DNA of 64,000 nt from Amoebidium appalachense (GCA_963693365.1 CAVNZM010000009.1:9982001-10046000), one strand, 5' to 3'; positions 19,171-42,634 are shown, counted from the first letter of the stretch. The notes: a model not told the origin generated them from the sequence alone. Numbers and translations are program-made.

Positions 19171-22100
19171 GCGCTCAGATGTGTGTGTGTTTGTGAGTGC
19201 ATGTATGTGTGTTCTCGCGCATTCTGTGTCGTGGGAGGGCAGTGCTTGCAGTGTGTCATGCCCTCATTCTTGTGGGTAAAAATGTGCAAAAAACTTAAAT
19301 TACTAACCTTGCGTATGTCAAGGCATGTGTAGAAAATGTGTGGTTCGCTAAACCTCAAGCACTGTTAGATTTATTTGTTGTCGAACACTTTCAGCTCATT
19401 CATCCATGTTTTAAGTTCATTCCTAAGAAAAGTATAAGTAACAATTACCTGCCAAAAGCTGAGTTACAGAGTATAATTATGTCGTTGTCGTTGAATATTC
19501 ATTGTGTGTGGATTTCTCGCAGGTTTTCGTCCGTTTTTGATTGAAACATAGGACCAAATTTGCTTTGCATGCTTGGGTCATAAAAATGCACGTCTTTTCA
19601 TCCTCATAATGTAGCCACACACCACACACACAAAGCACCTCTACCTGTCCGCGTGAGCACACGTATGCGTTAGTTTTCCCCTCGTCTACTGTGTTTATCT
19701 GACGTCTCTGCATTTCATGGCACGTGTAACCGTGACTTTTGCAGTATTGGTACCTTTTCAAATCGATAGTGTGTGTGTCTGTTAACGTTCAGGGCAGTTC
19801 TTAGCACGGACTTGAAGTACTTACTGTTCTCATAGATTGCTTCCTCTGAAAATAATCAAAAAAGTAGCACACCTTCATGCCCCTCTCTGTATCACTCTTT
19901 CTCTGTCAAGGTTCATGTGTGTGCTTCCAAAAGCCTGCAAGCGCAGTAGAACGTGGCTAAGCTTGCACACTTGCCATTATCGCAAGTTCGCCCTTCCAGA
20001 CAAAAACAACGAGCAAAAACAAGACACATGCAACTTCGCCACTTACCCAAGGGAAAACTCGACAATCACTTGTAATGTGTTCCGTTTCTATGCTGGATGT
20101 GAGTATGGACATGTAGCATAAAACACATGCGAAGGTCAATGATGACAAAATGGCATTCAAGGGTTCGTGCGAAACGGATAGAAAGAACGGGTGCAACGCG
20201 TGGTGGTACGTATAACGATACCAACTTGGATATCTACGCACATGATGTTTAGCCAATAAATGCATGATAAGAGAGGCGTGCAAAAACGATGCTGATCTTG
20301 CTTGTTTGCCTCGGGCGACTGTTTTCATCTACTAGAATCTGACCAGGTCTACTCTTTTCTCCAAAGTTTAGATAAACAATATAATTTAAATTAAAATTTC
20401 TATATATTGAACGGTTTGTTTATGCGACTGTCTTGCACCAGCGTACGCGTTGAATCCTATGTTAGGCTGCTACTTTATGGTGTCTCGTAGAGACAGTAAA
20501 CCCTGATATATAGTCACCACCCGACATCTATGTACGTGATCATGATATACCGCTGAGGGGATATTCCGAGCAAAACCCCCCCCATACCTGAGACTGGTTC
20601 TCTTTGCCTCGAGTAAACAGCGTAAACCCCCCATAGCTACGTACATACGATAACAAAATTTGTGTGTTGGAATCGTCAAACGTCCCATTTCTTATGATGT
20701 CATTAAAGAATGGACAGACAGGCACTTGATGACCATTGAAAACATTCCTTGATCATACTGACTGATGTTTTCCAGCTATTAGCTTGGGTGTTACAAGATG
20801 AAACTGTCGAAATAAACACCTTTCTGCAGAGCCTTTGATCATTTACCAGGTCGGATCTTGGGGCCCCGAAAAAATGTTATTAGATTCGCCAATCAATAAC
20901 GTGCAGGTTGTATGTGCCATGGCCCACATCTGATCCCGCTGTTTCGCTGAATATGTGTGCTGCAGTTTCACAAAAAGTAAAATAAGGCTTATAATACATT
21001 TCTTGCGCCTCGGGTGCTTTACATATGCGGTAAGAAAGTATTTTCTTTGCGTTTTCCTGTGATTATGGCAAACGTCATAACGACGCTTTCATTGGCCACA
21101 AGATTTCAGCGAATGAGGTGTCTGCGAATGTGCTGTCAGTTTGGGCACCAACCATCTACACGCTGATTGGTCATAGTAAAACCAAAACATTCCAAATTAC
21201 CAAAGAAAGGCATGTGTTGCTTTTTGCTCCCGACCACGAAAGCCTCACGGAAATTTTTCTAGTCTTGGGTATCCCATGAGATTACAGTAAATCTATCCAT
21301 AACTCTTTATTTTCTTTAACAAGTGATAAAAAAGTTGCTTTTTCTTTGCACTTTTCACAGAAAAATTACCACAGTTTGCACTTGTGGGTGCGCACCGAAA
21401 ACTGCGGGATCCTGCACAGAACAAATAAGCTAACCCATCTACACTTTGATTGGTGCGTTTCATAAAGTAACCTTTTCTTATTGGATAACATAAAACCCCG
21501 GCGATTGGCCGCAATATAACCTGGATCTATTTTGAGCCAATCAGACGACAGGTGTTGTGTGCTTTATCGTGTGACGCCTTCCCGCATAGATCTGGGGGTT
21601 TGCCATGGTTTGCCAAGGGAAAATAACCATTCAGCCCACGCAAATTTGGTGATTTCAGCACTATTATTCATTGTAATTTTATATCTTCTATAAACATACC
21701 ATATTGAATTGAGCACATGCTTACTGAAAAAATGCCATACATCAAGAGGTTTGTCTCCTGGCTATTATTAGGTCACATGCCGGCATGTAGTGATCCCCAC
21801 CACACCGAGGCACGATCATGAGCGAAACAACAAAAACAGGCGTCGGAAGCTACTGGGCTATCGACTCATGAGCCTGCAAATAACTACAGCCTAAGCTGCC
21901 TAATTATACTAATTGAATATTAAATATACTTGTTTTGGTCAACCAGTATTAGGCATTTGGAAATCTGGCATGTCGATCAACCAGCTATTTTGCATTGTGC
22001 ATAAAGACGAACAGCTTTGCACTTGAAAGACCGTGACGTCCGTGCTTGCTTGCATGCTATTTATGACGAGTGCATGCATGGGTACTTCCCTGGGACCCTG

Positions 22101-22317
22101 AGCCACGCGGGCTAACGCTGATAAAAAACAACTGGACAGATCTTGTCGGCAACCCCCGACAATAAAAAACTATTGTGCCTTAGTCGACGGACGTCATGTT
22201 CTGTTCTCTACTGGCTAGCATGGATAGCTGAGCCTCGGAGCGTGCACCAGGTTGAAGGGCACGCGTCACCACCATGCAAATCACATGCACCAATACGTAA
22301 GTAGGTGTTCAGGCATG
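19171..22317. other. Low-repeat unique region, no gene recognised
   Basis: The longest microsatellite-poor stretch of the window. No ORF has family-like composition and no chain of phase-compatible exons was found on either strand. It carries a cluster of CCAAT boxes (20253-21541). Short-exon genes cannot be excluded. Confidence 0.5.
21091..21541. promoter_or_regulatory. CCAAT-box cluster
   Basis: Pentamers at 21091 (ATTGG), 21166 (ATTGG), 21449 (ATTGG), 21480 (ATTGG), 21504 (ATTGG) and 21537 (CCAAT), with two more at 20253 and 20889. Several have the extended GATTGG or CCAATCA form typical of NF-Y sites. Density is well above that of neighbouring DNA. The regulated gene is unknown. Confidence 0.4.
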
Positions 22318-22330
22318 TGTCCCCCCCCCC

Positions 22331-22382
<52 letters not shown>

Positions 22383-22746
22383 CCACTAGTGCACCACTGG
22401 GCCACCACCACAACAACCACTGTGATCATGACAGGTGCACACCAGTTCCGGATCCCCCGGCTTGCTACCTGTGGACGGTCACCATGATGGCCATGCTTTC
22501 GGAAGCTTGCCTCCTACAGCTGTATTCGCTTCCGACTCAGGCCTTCGAGCGGGCCTTCCTCCCTTCCCCTCCCTCCTCCCCCCCCCTCCCCCCCCCCCCC
22601 CCCTCCCCCCCCCCCCCCCCCTCTCTTCCCTTCGATCCTCCCCTCACCCCCCCCCCCCCCCCCCCCTTCCCCCTCTCCGGATCCCCCTTAGCCGCCCCAT
22701 CCCGCGGCCATATTACTGCAATGACACACACATCGTGCAGTCAACC
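22318..22746. other. C-tract/CA DNA and C-rich block
   Basis: C27 then (CA)n (22320-22384), unique sequence, and C-rich low complexity (22556-22676). A plus-strand open frame from 22435 crosses all of this; I attribute it to composition. Confidence 0.5.
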
Positions 22747-22769
22747 CAAGGCCTCCTAAATAGCATTGG
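22747..22769. mobile_element. 23-bp micro-insertion with 7-bp direct repeats
   Basis: The segment starts CAAGGCCTCCTAAATAGCA, matching one half of the 9416 element, and is bounded by GTCAACC at 22740-22746 and 22770-22776. The second inverted repeat is missing, so this is a truncated member of the same family. Confidence 0.5.
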
Positions 22770-23344
22770 GTCAACCTCATGTGATCACCATGCACAGCCT
22801 CATTCAAAATGGCATCACGTGCACTGTCTCTGATATCCGGTCAGAGATATGCCCCTCAAATTTATTCAATCACGATAGCAGATAACTTATCAGGCCCGCT
22901 GTCTCAGGAAATGGAGTAAGAACACTAAGGGCCAATCTGTGCACGGTATTACATGTATTGCATGCACAGGGAGAGTGGTGCACGTGACCGGTGGTTAAAC
23001 TTGGGTTTACGTCCCCCTTGAGGGAATAAGGCACATGAACGCTCACTTTAAACCTCTGTGCCGGCAATAGTTTAATCATTCGGAAGGGTAGTGGGGAGGT
23101 ACAGGGGGTGCTGCGGGACGATTGGGGGGGGAGGGGGAAGGGGGATGGGATGTGAAGGAGAGCTAGGTTGCCGTGGACGAGGAAGTGAGGCAGCATGCCC
23201 CCCCCCCCCTCCCCCCCCCCCCCCCCCCCCCTCCCCCCTCCCCTCCTCACTTCCTTCCCCTGCTCCCTCCCTCCCTCCCCCCCCCTCCCCCCACCACGCG
23301 CGCGTCTTTTCTCTCTCGAAGTCTCCTGCCACTTGCTCTCTCTC

Positions 23345-23712
23345 AGGGCCCAACCATATCGGCAGAGTCAGCTTGCTACAAGCAGAATTATTCTGCAAAA
23401 GCGGAATTATTCTGCAAAAAGCAGAATTATTCTGAAAAAAGCAGAATCAATCTCTGCTAATTCTGCTTTTGCAGAATAATTCTGCTTTTAGCAGATTGAT
23501 TCTGCTTTTTTCAGAATAATTCTGCTTTTTGCAGAATAATTCCGCTTTTGCAGAAAAAGCAGGATCACTCTGCAACCACCAGAATCAATCTGCTAAAAGC
23601 AGAATTATTGCAGAGTGATTCTGCTAATAATTCTGCTAAAAGCACAGTGATTCTGCTTTTGCAGAATAATTCTGCTTTTAGCAAGTTGACTCTGTCGATG
23701 TGGTTGGGTCCT
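23345..23712. mobile_element. Foldback (MITE-like) element, 368 bp
   Basis: Terminal inverted repeats of about 50 bp: the left end AGGGCCCAACCATATCG matches the inverse of the right end CGATGTGGTTGGGTCCT with few mismatches, continuing through CAGAGTCA and CTTGCT. The interior consists of many short palindromes of the form GCAGAATTATTCTGC and variants. The flanks are both TCTCTCTC (23337-23344, 23713-23720), consistent with an 8-bp target duplication, though the site is CT-rich. No transposase ORF. Non-autonomous DNA transposon, perhaps hAT-like by duplication length; the superfamily is inference. Confidence 0.75.
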
Positions 23713-23814
23713 TCTCTCTCCCTCTCACTCGAGACTTTCCCTCTCTCTCTCTCCTTCTCTCTCTCTCTCTCCCTCTCTCTCTCTCTCTCCCCCTCCCTCT
23801 CTCTCTCTCTCTCA

Positions 23815-23869
<55 letters not shown>

Positions 23870-24897
23870 CCCCCCCCCCCCCTCTCTCTCTCTCTCTGCC
23901 TCTCCCTCTCTCTCTCTCTCTCTCTCCCCCCCCGAGCTCTCTCTTCCCCTTCCCCTGATCACCGCCCCCTTCTTCCTCCCCCCCCCCCCCCCCCCGCACT
24001 CTTACTCTGTGTTTTCCTTGAATTTCTCGCTCTCTTCTTTCTTCTCTCAATCGCGCCCTTTCTCTCCCTTCCTGCCGAGGCTCCCTCTTTCCGAACACCC
24101 TCTAGCTAGTATCTCTTTCCCCCCCTTCTCTTCCCCCCCCCCCCCCCTCTCCCTCGGCGCCCCCCGCGGCCGCCCTCCCCCCCCCGCTCTCTGTCTCTCT
24201 TTCCAGAGTCTTCCCCTCTCCCTACCCCTTAACCCCCTATCCCCTACCCCGCGCTCTCCTTCCCAAAGAACTACACGCACAGGCAGGCAGACATCTCTGT
24301 CCACCCACGAATCTCCCAACTCCCCCCGTCCCCCCCCCCAACCCCACCCCCTCCCCCCCATCTTTTCCGGTAGCTTTTCGGCTGAAGTAAAATAACCTTG
24401 TTTTTCCTTTTTCATTCCACAACCCGCAGCTCATATTGAATACTTGCTAGGACGACACTTTGCTGTAAGAAATCGAAATTTTAAAGCTCAATATGTTCAC
24501 TTCTGCTGCAGCTGAGGATTACCAACGGTTCCCTTACCCCCCCCCCCCCCCCCCCCCCCCGGCCCAGGCTCTCCCTCCCTCCCTCCCTCTCTCCCTCTCC
24601 ACCCCACCCTCCCTCCCTCCTTCCCTCCTTCCCTCCCCTCCCTCCGCTCCCTCCCTCCCTCCCTCCCTGCCTCCTTCTCTTTTTGGGCTTCTACCCGAGG
24701 CTTTGCACTTGATAGAACCTCTCATCCTCTCTAAGCTATTCAGGCACGGGACTCTACGGCGGTTTATACGACTCTCTCTGTTTCTGTGGACACCAGAATC
24801 CCACCCCTCCCCCCCCCCTCCCCCCCCCCCCCCCCCCCTCTTCTCTTAACCTCCTCCCCCCTCCCCCTCCCCCGGTCCCCGCCCATCCCCCAGCGTG

Positions 24898-24968
<71 letters not shown>

Positions 24969-24983
24969 GCACGCACGCACGCA

Positions 24984-25022
<39 letters not shown>
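23713..25022. repeat. CT-rich, C-rich and CA-repeat region
   Basis: (CT)n with C runs (23713-24000), C-rich low complexity (24120-24360, 24538-24670), CCT-rich DNA (24808-24890) and two (CA)n blocks joined by (CACG)n (24897-25022). Confidence 0.8.
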
Positions 25023-25027
<5 letters not shown>

Positions 25028-27113
25028 TTGAAGCACAATCGTTACCTCCACTAGCGAGACTAATTCATATGTGATTCTCAACTTTTCTTTTTTCAGGAAA
25101 AAACGGCAGCTATCTATAAGGACTATGTCGGGCTATCTTGGCGCGAGGCCCAGGTCATTAAAGGCATCTCCGGATATCACGTCATATAAACGGCAATGTC
25201 AACACCATCTCTCTAATGATTACACCTTCGCCAGCGGTGTCCCAGAGCGGGAAAAAAATAGTTTCGCCCAATAAGGCAATGTCCTAATATAGTCACTTAC
25301 CATAATTGTCAGTGGGTAATCGTCTGAAAAGGCAAAATTGGCTGACATAGTCGCAAATTTGAGACCACCAGTTCTTGCTGCAGATGCAGCCACCGTGGAA
25401 TATTTTTTTGTTTTTACCTTTATTTATTATTTCTTTTTCTTTCTTTCTTTTTTTTTTTTTTTGGCTATTTTCCAGACCACCTTTCTTTAGGTGGGTGCAA
25501 GCATTAGGAAGCCGACCCTGTCGATCTAAATGACGGAACTTGTAGTACGGACATGGCGGAACAGGCGATCAACTTAACGACTTTCGTGTTTCAGTGACTG
25601 GGTGGGGTTGCCCTGGGGGGGGGAGGGGAGGGGGGGGGGGGGGGGGGTCTGGCGAGGAAGGGGGAGGGGGAGGAATGGGGATGGGGGGAGGAGGGGGGAA
25701 GAGGGGGGGGGGGGGGGGGGGGTTGGAGGGAGGAATGATCAACCATCGATCGGACGTGGTTTTCGTTAAAGTACGTCGAGGGTTCTCGATTTCAAAAACA
25801 GCGAAAATTCGCAGGGGTTATTGCATTGAGTAGGCAAGGCAGTGCATGTCCATCCAATCATCGCAAAGCAATATGAGGAGTTCGAGAACATGCAATCATA
25901 ATAGACACTCGAACCCTCCCCCCCCCCCCCCCATCACATACACCAGCCCATCTCCAACCCTTGCCACCCTGAGGGTTGCCACAATTTGGCTCTAAATCTA
26001 TGAGGCACTATATTTGCCACAAGCCACTGTAACGAGACGGGTATAGAACCCCCCCCCCCCCCTCCCCCAGGGGCCAGCTTGGTTCAGAATCCTCAAGCAC
26101 ACTTGATCAAAATTAATGAATCAGGTCCGAGGGGAGAGGAAAGAGGGGGAGGAGGGGGGGGGGAGGGGGGGGGGGAGAGGGGGGGGGGGGGGGGAGGGGA
26201 GGGATATAATGTGTGCAGTGTGTGTGCCGCTGGGTGAGTTGGAGAAATAGAGGGGCCGTGAGGGAGGGGGAGGGGAGGGGCGGGGGGGGGGGGGGAGGGG
26301 GGGGGGGAGGAGGATTGGAGGGGGGGAGGGGGGGAGGAAGGGAGGGGGAGGGGCTCAGAATCATCTGATCGTTGGTAGTATCCAGGTGCAGAATCACGTT
26401 AGTGTTTGGTCTGTGTGATGACTGTTTCTGTTCGGATTGCTATGGAATGGCAGTGGTATGCATGGTATTAAATTTAGGGGCATAGACACAGCTGATTGGT
26501 TAATGGGGCTTCCCGGGATTGTTTGGGAATCTAGCTGAGTGCAGATGATTGGAGTAAGGTCATTGGCTGGTTTAGTCGACAGATGATCGGTCACACTGGG
26601 TCACCAAAGCACGAGTATATCATCCCCCGTTCATCATACACAATAAAGATGAGTTGAGCAATGTGGCTGAAATATTTAAACCTCGGCCGGGGGGGGGGGG
26701 GGAGGGGGGGGGGGGGGAGGGGAGGGGCTGAAACGGCCCGGGGGGAGGGGGGACTGAATGGTGAAGGGGGGGGGGAGGGGACTGAATGGGGGGGGCTTGA
26801 TGGGTTGGGGGTGGGGGTGGATGCCAATATCCTTCCACAGTGGCTTTGTCCTCCTAATCCATCCCCCCCCCCCCCCCCCCCAAAAAAAAAAAAAAAAAAA
26901 ACCCCACCATCACCACCACCACCCATCCCCCCTCATCTCCCCCGACATACCTCTCTTTCCCCTCTGAGTCTGTGGGGGGCTCCCCCGTAGAACATAAAGG
27001 AGTCTCAGAAGTAACCGTTGGAGCTCGGGACTCATTGGGCTATAAATTGACAAACACTCAGTCTGGGTTGCTTACCAGACAAAGCCCCATTCAGTGAGTC
27101 TTGGCGTATGTCC

Positions 27114-27149
<36 letters not shown>

Positions 27150-27703
27150 CAAACAAAAAAAAAAAAAAAAAAACCGCCCGTCACACACACACATCGACAG
27201 CAACAAAAGAAGCAGTTGGCCAGTTGCACGTTTACTGATGTTTCCAAGTTATCCGCCCCAATGAAGGACATCTGGCCATACATAGTTGCATGCTCCAGCT
27301 GTCTGTCCAGGGGTTATATGCATTTTTTCCTATTGACCTAAATATTGGTGGCAGACACTGTGACATATCATGGCACATTTATGCGGCCAATATTATAACG
27401 TCACTCGTCAGCCAAAACTCCGGAAACGGCTGTCCTTTTTAATCATACACCATGATGTTTCATTGTGGCCTCACGCTAACCTCTAGTTCAGGAATCCCGG
27501 TGTGTACGTGCATGCGTGCCCGCGTCTGCGTGCGTGCGCATGTGTGCGTGTGTGTGCGTGCACGTGTGTGTGTGCGCGCATGTGTGTGTGTGCGCGCATG
27601 TGTGTGTGTGTGTGCGTGTGTGTGTGTGCGTGTGTGTGTGCGCGCGTGTGTGTGCGCGTGTGCGGCCGGGTGTGTGTGAGGGTTTGCGTATGGGTATGTA
27701 TGT

Positions 27704-27736
<33 letters not shown>

Positions 27737-28164
27737 GGGGGGGGGGAGGGGAGGGAGGGGGGGGGGGGGGGGGGGGGAAGGGGGGAGGGCTGGGGTAGAG
27801 TGGGGAAGGGGTTGGGTTCGTACAACCCACAGCCCAACAATAGCTCGTTGTATTCAACCTGAACTTGTGTTTGCACCAGATACCTCCCCCCTCCCTCGGG
27901 CCCTTCCCCCCCCCGAGGCCCCCCCGGAACAACGTCCGTCTGTCCAACCACCCCACTTCCCTGTAGAGTGAGTGACAGTAGTATTGGAAGAGTTTCACTT
28001 CAACCCTATTAATGTTAAGTTGTGAATTGGCAAAGATTACCAAAACCTGTAGATTAAGGAAGAGAGTGTGACGAATCCATTTCCGGCACATTCAGCAATA
28101 TAGCTGATCTGTTAGATTTAGGATACCGCAACGGACAACCATAAGTTGTAATGAAACATTTATA
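25023..28164. other. Intergenic, no gene recognised
   Basis: Alternates unique AT-rich DNA with G tracts (25615-25725, 26130-26350, 26690-26810), C16/A18 (26864-26900), C tracts (27114-27148), degenerate GT (27500-27700) and G tracts (27702-27790). No coding exon was supported. Confidence 0.5.
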
Positions 28165-28398
28165 GCAGGCAACCATATATGGCAGGCAACCATATACGGC
28201 AGGCAACCATGTATGGCAGGCAAACATATATGGCAGGCAACATATATGGCAGGCATGTAGTAATCATATATACCATATACGGCAGGTATGTCACAAGTGG
28301 CAGGCAACCACTGGTATATGGCATGTATGTAATCATATATGGCAGGCAACCATATCTGGCAACTATGCAATCATATATGGCAGGCAACCATACATGGC
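28165..28398. repeat. Minisatellite, about 17-bp unit
   Basis: Roughly a dozen imperfect units of CATATATGGCAGGCAAC, with units shortened or interrupted by GTATGTAATCATATA variants. All three frames stay partly open, which explains spurious ORFs on both strands. Confidence 0.85.
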
Positions 28399-29943
28399 AA
28401 GCACGTGCCTCTCACATTTGATCAGGCCGTGCACTATACGGCTCCGGCATTCGCCCAAATCTATGGGCAGGCTCTCTGCCACACACACACACTCTCTCTC
28501 TCTCTCCTTTCTCCCTCTCTCTCCCCCCCCCTCTCTTTCTCTCTCTCTCTCTCTCCCCTCCCCCCCTCCCCCCTGCCCGCAGCTACTAGGCTTAATCTCT
28601 CTGTCTCGTTCGCTCTGTCAGCCCTCTGTCTCTTCATGTGCTTTCTCTCCTGGAATAATGATGCATACATCGTAGTTTCCTTCCTCCCCCCCCCCCTCCC
28701 CCAACCCTTAAATGTTTTCGAGTCTAGAGATCTCTCTCTTCCCCTCAGCACACACGTAACACACAAACACAAAAATAACCACAGGTACCATCCCCCCGGC
28801 CCCATTCCTCCCCGGGCCCTCTCTCTTCCGAGGGCTTAAGAGTTGCATCCACCCTCCTTACCCTTGATGTTTCTCCCCTTTTCCTCCCCCTTCCCCACCT
28901 AACTACCATATTCGACCCCACCCAAACACGTGCACTGCCATGCATGCAGGGATATACTAGATATATGCACCACTTATTTGGTCCCACGAGTGGTGTCTGC
29001 GTTCACACGTGTACACACACACAGGCATGGCCACTTAAATCACCTACGAATCCTGTTGGCTCCATGTATTGCCCAGCAGTTTTTCAATTTTTTCTTGTCG
29101 GCTGGGTGAACCCCTACACAGTACTGTAGAGGTTATAATTATACCATGGGAGGAGGGGGAAGGGGCCCAGCCCCGAAAAGCCCCGGTACAGGGGGGAGGG
29201 GGCCCCTTGGGGGGGGGGGGGGGGGGGAAGGGGAGAGTGGGGGGGGGGGGGGGGGGGGGGGGGGGGAGGGGGGAGGGGAGCATGCTGTTCAAGATGGCCG
29301 TGGGGTCCGGCGGGGGGATGCGCAAACACTCCCAGCAATGTGTCAATTTGTGATTGGTCCATTCTAACCAATCAAATTACAGATATGTCAATGGAATGCG
29401 AGTCAACAATAAAATAAAAACTATCCCGGCCAAAAATCCCACTTTTGGACCGCAGAAAGAGCCTGAGAGAGGGTGTGCTTTTTAGCTTTCTTGGCTGGGT
29501 TTCTTCAAGTGACCTGGTGTGATGCAAGTGTTAGGATGATAGAGCGAGGCAACAGGGAATAACGGATGAGTGGTAGTTAACTGTGTGTGTGTGACGGTGT
29601 CTCCTGTATTTTGGTTTGGCACATGGTGCACGAGAACTCGCTACGTTTATTTTACGAGGTGAATTCCGCTTTTGAATCCGTCTAACTCCAGGACACACAC
29701 ACGCGCAAACACAAGACACAAAAAGGCAGGAAACATACATACACGAAAAGGATTTGCAGTACGCACGTGCCGTGCACCTTGAGCACGAATTGAAACATAC
29801 AACAAAATCTCAAGCCAACCACCGAGGATAATACCCACCGACTACCTCCTTGTATGGGCAAGATCTGTCTGATTTGCTTTCATAAGGCTAGAGCCATAGC
29901 AACATTTTCTCCAGCTGTTTCTCTCTCACACATAAAGCAAAAG
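28399..29943. other. ERGIC3 upstream region
   Basis: CT-rich DNA (28485-28570), unique DNA, and G tracts (29200-29280). Two facing CCAAT boxes (ATTGG 29353-29357, CCAAT 29368-29372) lie about 570 bp upstream of the chosen ERGIC3 start and are the best visible promoter candidates. No TATA box is apparent. Confidence 0.5.
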
Positions 29944-40464
<10,521 letters not shown>

Positions 40465-40670
40465 GTGTTGATTTACACAGGCACAAAGAAAAACACGACA
40501 CAAAAAGACAGACACATGCACGCATATTCTGATGCACTCGTGCACGCACACATTCGTACACACATGCACACACACACGCATACACACACATGTACAAAAA
40601 TCTTGACGATGGTCCCAATTTGGGTGGTGTACGCGTGAATGAACATCATAGCCTCTTGAATAGAATTATA

Positions 40671-40676
40671 AATAAA
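40671..40676 (+). terminator. Candidate ERGIC3 polyadenylation signal
   Basis: AATAAA about 207 bp after the ERGIC3 stop; a second AATAAA is at 40792-40797. Confidence 0.5.
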
Positions 40677-41203
40677 TCCTAGTGTTGTTTCTAATTGGCT
40701 GTGTTTCACAAGTTTTGCGATCATTCCGGTCCGATTATGTGTGTTGTACATAGGCACCCCATCGTCAGTTTGCATCTCTGCAGAATTCCAAAATAAATTG
40801 TTCTCAAGCGGATAAATAATAAACGACGCTACCTCCGGATCCATGCATATGCTTCCCCCTTCCCCCCTCCCCCACCTTCCCCAACACACACACACGTGCC
40901 GGCCCCGGCCCGCTCTCCGCTCAACCCACGCGTGCAAATGCATGCGCACACATGGACAAACACACGCACATGCACACACCATCGCATAGATCTAGACATG
41001 CATATGTACATGCATCCCGACCCTGGCCATGGCCATTGGGACAAGTTTTTACACATGTGCACCACCGCCGTCTATGTAAATTTTTGGCTTTCTAGGTACA
41101 CATTCATATATCGGACACCTTATAATTAACATACCGAGAGCGCTTTTTACCAAGGATCATACACGAATTCATCGCGTCGACGAAGGTAATTATTAAGTTG
41201 AAT
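40677..41203. other. ERGIC3 3' flank
   Basis: Unique DNA with a second AATAAA and short CA-rich segments (40505-40590, 40880-40985). No gene was recognised. Confidence 0.5.
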
Positions 41204-42330
41204 CTGTTTCACTTGAACATGGGTGCACATAGACACCCGTCTTGATCAGAGACGAGTAGGGGTTTTAATACTTAAGTGAGCAGGAAGGCCTCGTTTATCT
41301 AGGAGGCCTTGGTGAGCAGGCAATAAACACGGGCAGTGCGACTGGTCAGGGGGTGTAGAAAGCTGCAGCAGTAAGCAGAAGCAAGCGGGAAGGGAATTCA
41401 AGAGACGGGGCTTCTGGGAGGCTCGCCCCGTCGCTACTTCTCTGGCTAATTAGAACATACCATGGCCACGTGATTTTGCGAGCAGAGGGGAAAACATGAG
41501 AAATGACCCCGGGGCCTGCCGCAGGTTGAACACGCTAACTAGGACGGAAAGCCTTTTTCGGATATAGTTGCTATTACCCATTGCTTTGGGTTTGAAAAAG
41601 AAAAGTTAGTCCGAGTTATGTTACGCTGGCAGGTGAAAATTGTCGTATGGGTTGGGTTTGGATTGAATTTAGGGTTTTTGTTTTGTTTTGTTTTTTTTTT
41701 TTTTGAGGGGGGGGGGGGGGGGGGGGGGTTGAATGCGTCAAAAAGTACGAAGTACACAAGAACAAACGGATAACACGATGCAGAATGCAAGCCATACATA
41801 AAGAGCATGCATAATAAGCAGAGCCCATCCTCAGGGGGGGGCCACGTCATCCACAGTACCCGAGTTTCGACCTATTCACCTCGTTAACGAAACCCAACTC
41901 AGATACTGTTTAACTTGAACATGGGTAGGTCACCCGTCTTGATCAGAGACGAGCAGGGTTGCTTATGCAGGCAAGGGCAGTGGGAAAGGCCGGGGGTTAA
42001 AGTTGCAGCAGTAAGCAGAAGCAAGAAAAATATAGATAGGAACTCAGGAGACGGGGCTTCTAGGAAGCTCTCCCGTCGCTACCTAAGTCGATATTTCCCT
42101 GGCTAACATACTACACCAGCTGAAAAGAATGAAGTCCCGAAGGCCACAGAATTCGCAATCAGAGGGGAAAATATGAGATTTGACCCACGCCACAGGGTGG
42201 TAACACGCTTACTAGGGCGGAACTTTAACGTATTCGAACGGAAAGCTATGCCCCCGGATGTCAGCCGGAAATATGGTATCACCCATTGCTTTGGGCTTGG
42301 AAAATGTCACGCCGGCGGGTAATGGGTTCC
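41204..42330 (-). repeat. Tandemly duplicated long SINE-like element
   Basis: Two copies, about 640-705 bp apart, share GTTTCACTTGAACATGGG-like and CGTCTTGATCAGAGACGAG blocks, the segment GCAGCAGTAAGCAGAAGCAAG, and a hairpin bounded by GACGGGG and CCCGTC. They also share CAGAGGGGAAAA, AACACGCT-ACTAGG-CGGA, and ACCCATTGCTTTGGG. The right copy (41728-42330) is complete from the G-tract end; the left one lacks it and carries a 27-bp insertion (41285-41311). Short ORFs inside show no protein family. Confidence 0.8.
41285..41311. mobile_element. 27-bp palindromic micro-insertion with 9-bp target duplication
   Basis: AAGGCCTC...GGAGGCCTTG inverted repeat, interrupting the left SINE-like copy and bounded by GTGAGCAGG at 41276-41284 and 41312-41320. 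The sister copy near 41960 lacks the insertion and one repeat. Confidence 0.65.
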
Positions 42331-42601
42331 AAGAGAGCTGTCGCCAACAGAGTGGTGTGTGCATGCGTGCGCGTAACGCAATGTGTGAAGTGTGTCTATA
42401 GCTATGAGAGGGGGTATGCAGAAGTGGACAGATGAAGTGTGTGGAGAGAAAAAAAGTAGGAAGAAAAGTAGACACCTGTGTGTGCAACCCCGCACAACAT
42501 ACATACACACACACACATAAATAAGCGAAGATTACAGGTGATTAACCAGAACAACAAATGACAAGCAAAACAACAGGCACCCCCCCCCCCCCAAAAAAAA
42601 A

Positions 42602-42634
<33 letters not shown>

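Noticed and set aside
19837-20328. Overlapping ORFs of 94 (+) and 123 (-) codons in the unique region
   Set aside because: No motif, no partner exons, and composition like surrounding intergenic DNA.
22435-22833. Plus-strand frame with non-repetitive ends (LLPVDGHHDGHAFGS and QPHSKWHHVH)
   Set aside because: It reads through C-rich DNA and the micro-insertion at 22747, with no family similarity or supporting splice sites.
28092-28421. Repetitive ORFs on both strands in the CATATATGGCAGGCAAC region
   Set aside because: They are translations of a 17-bp minisatellite.
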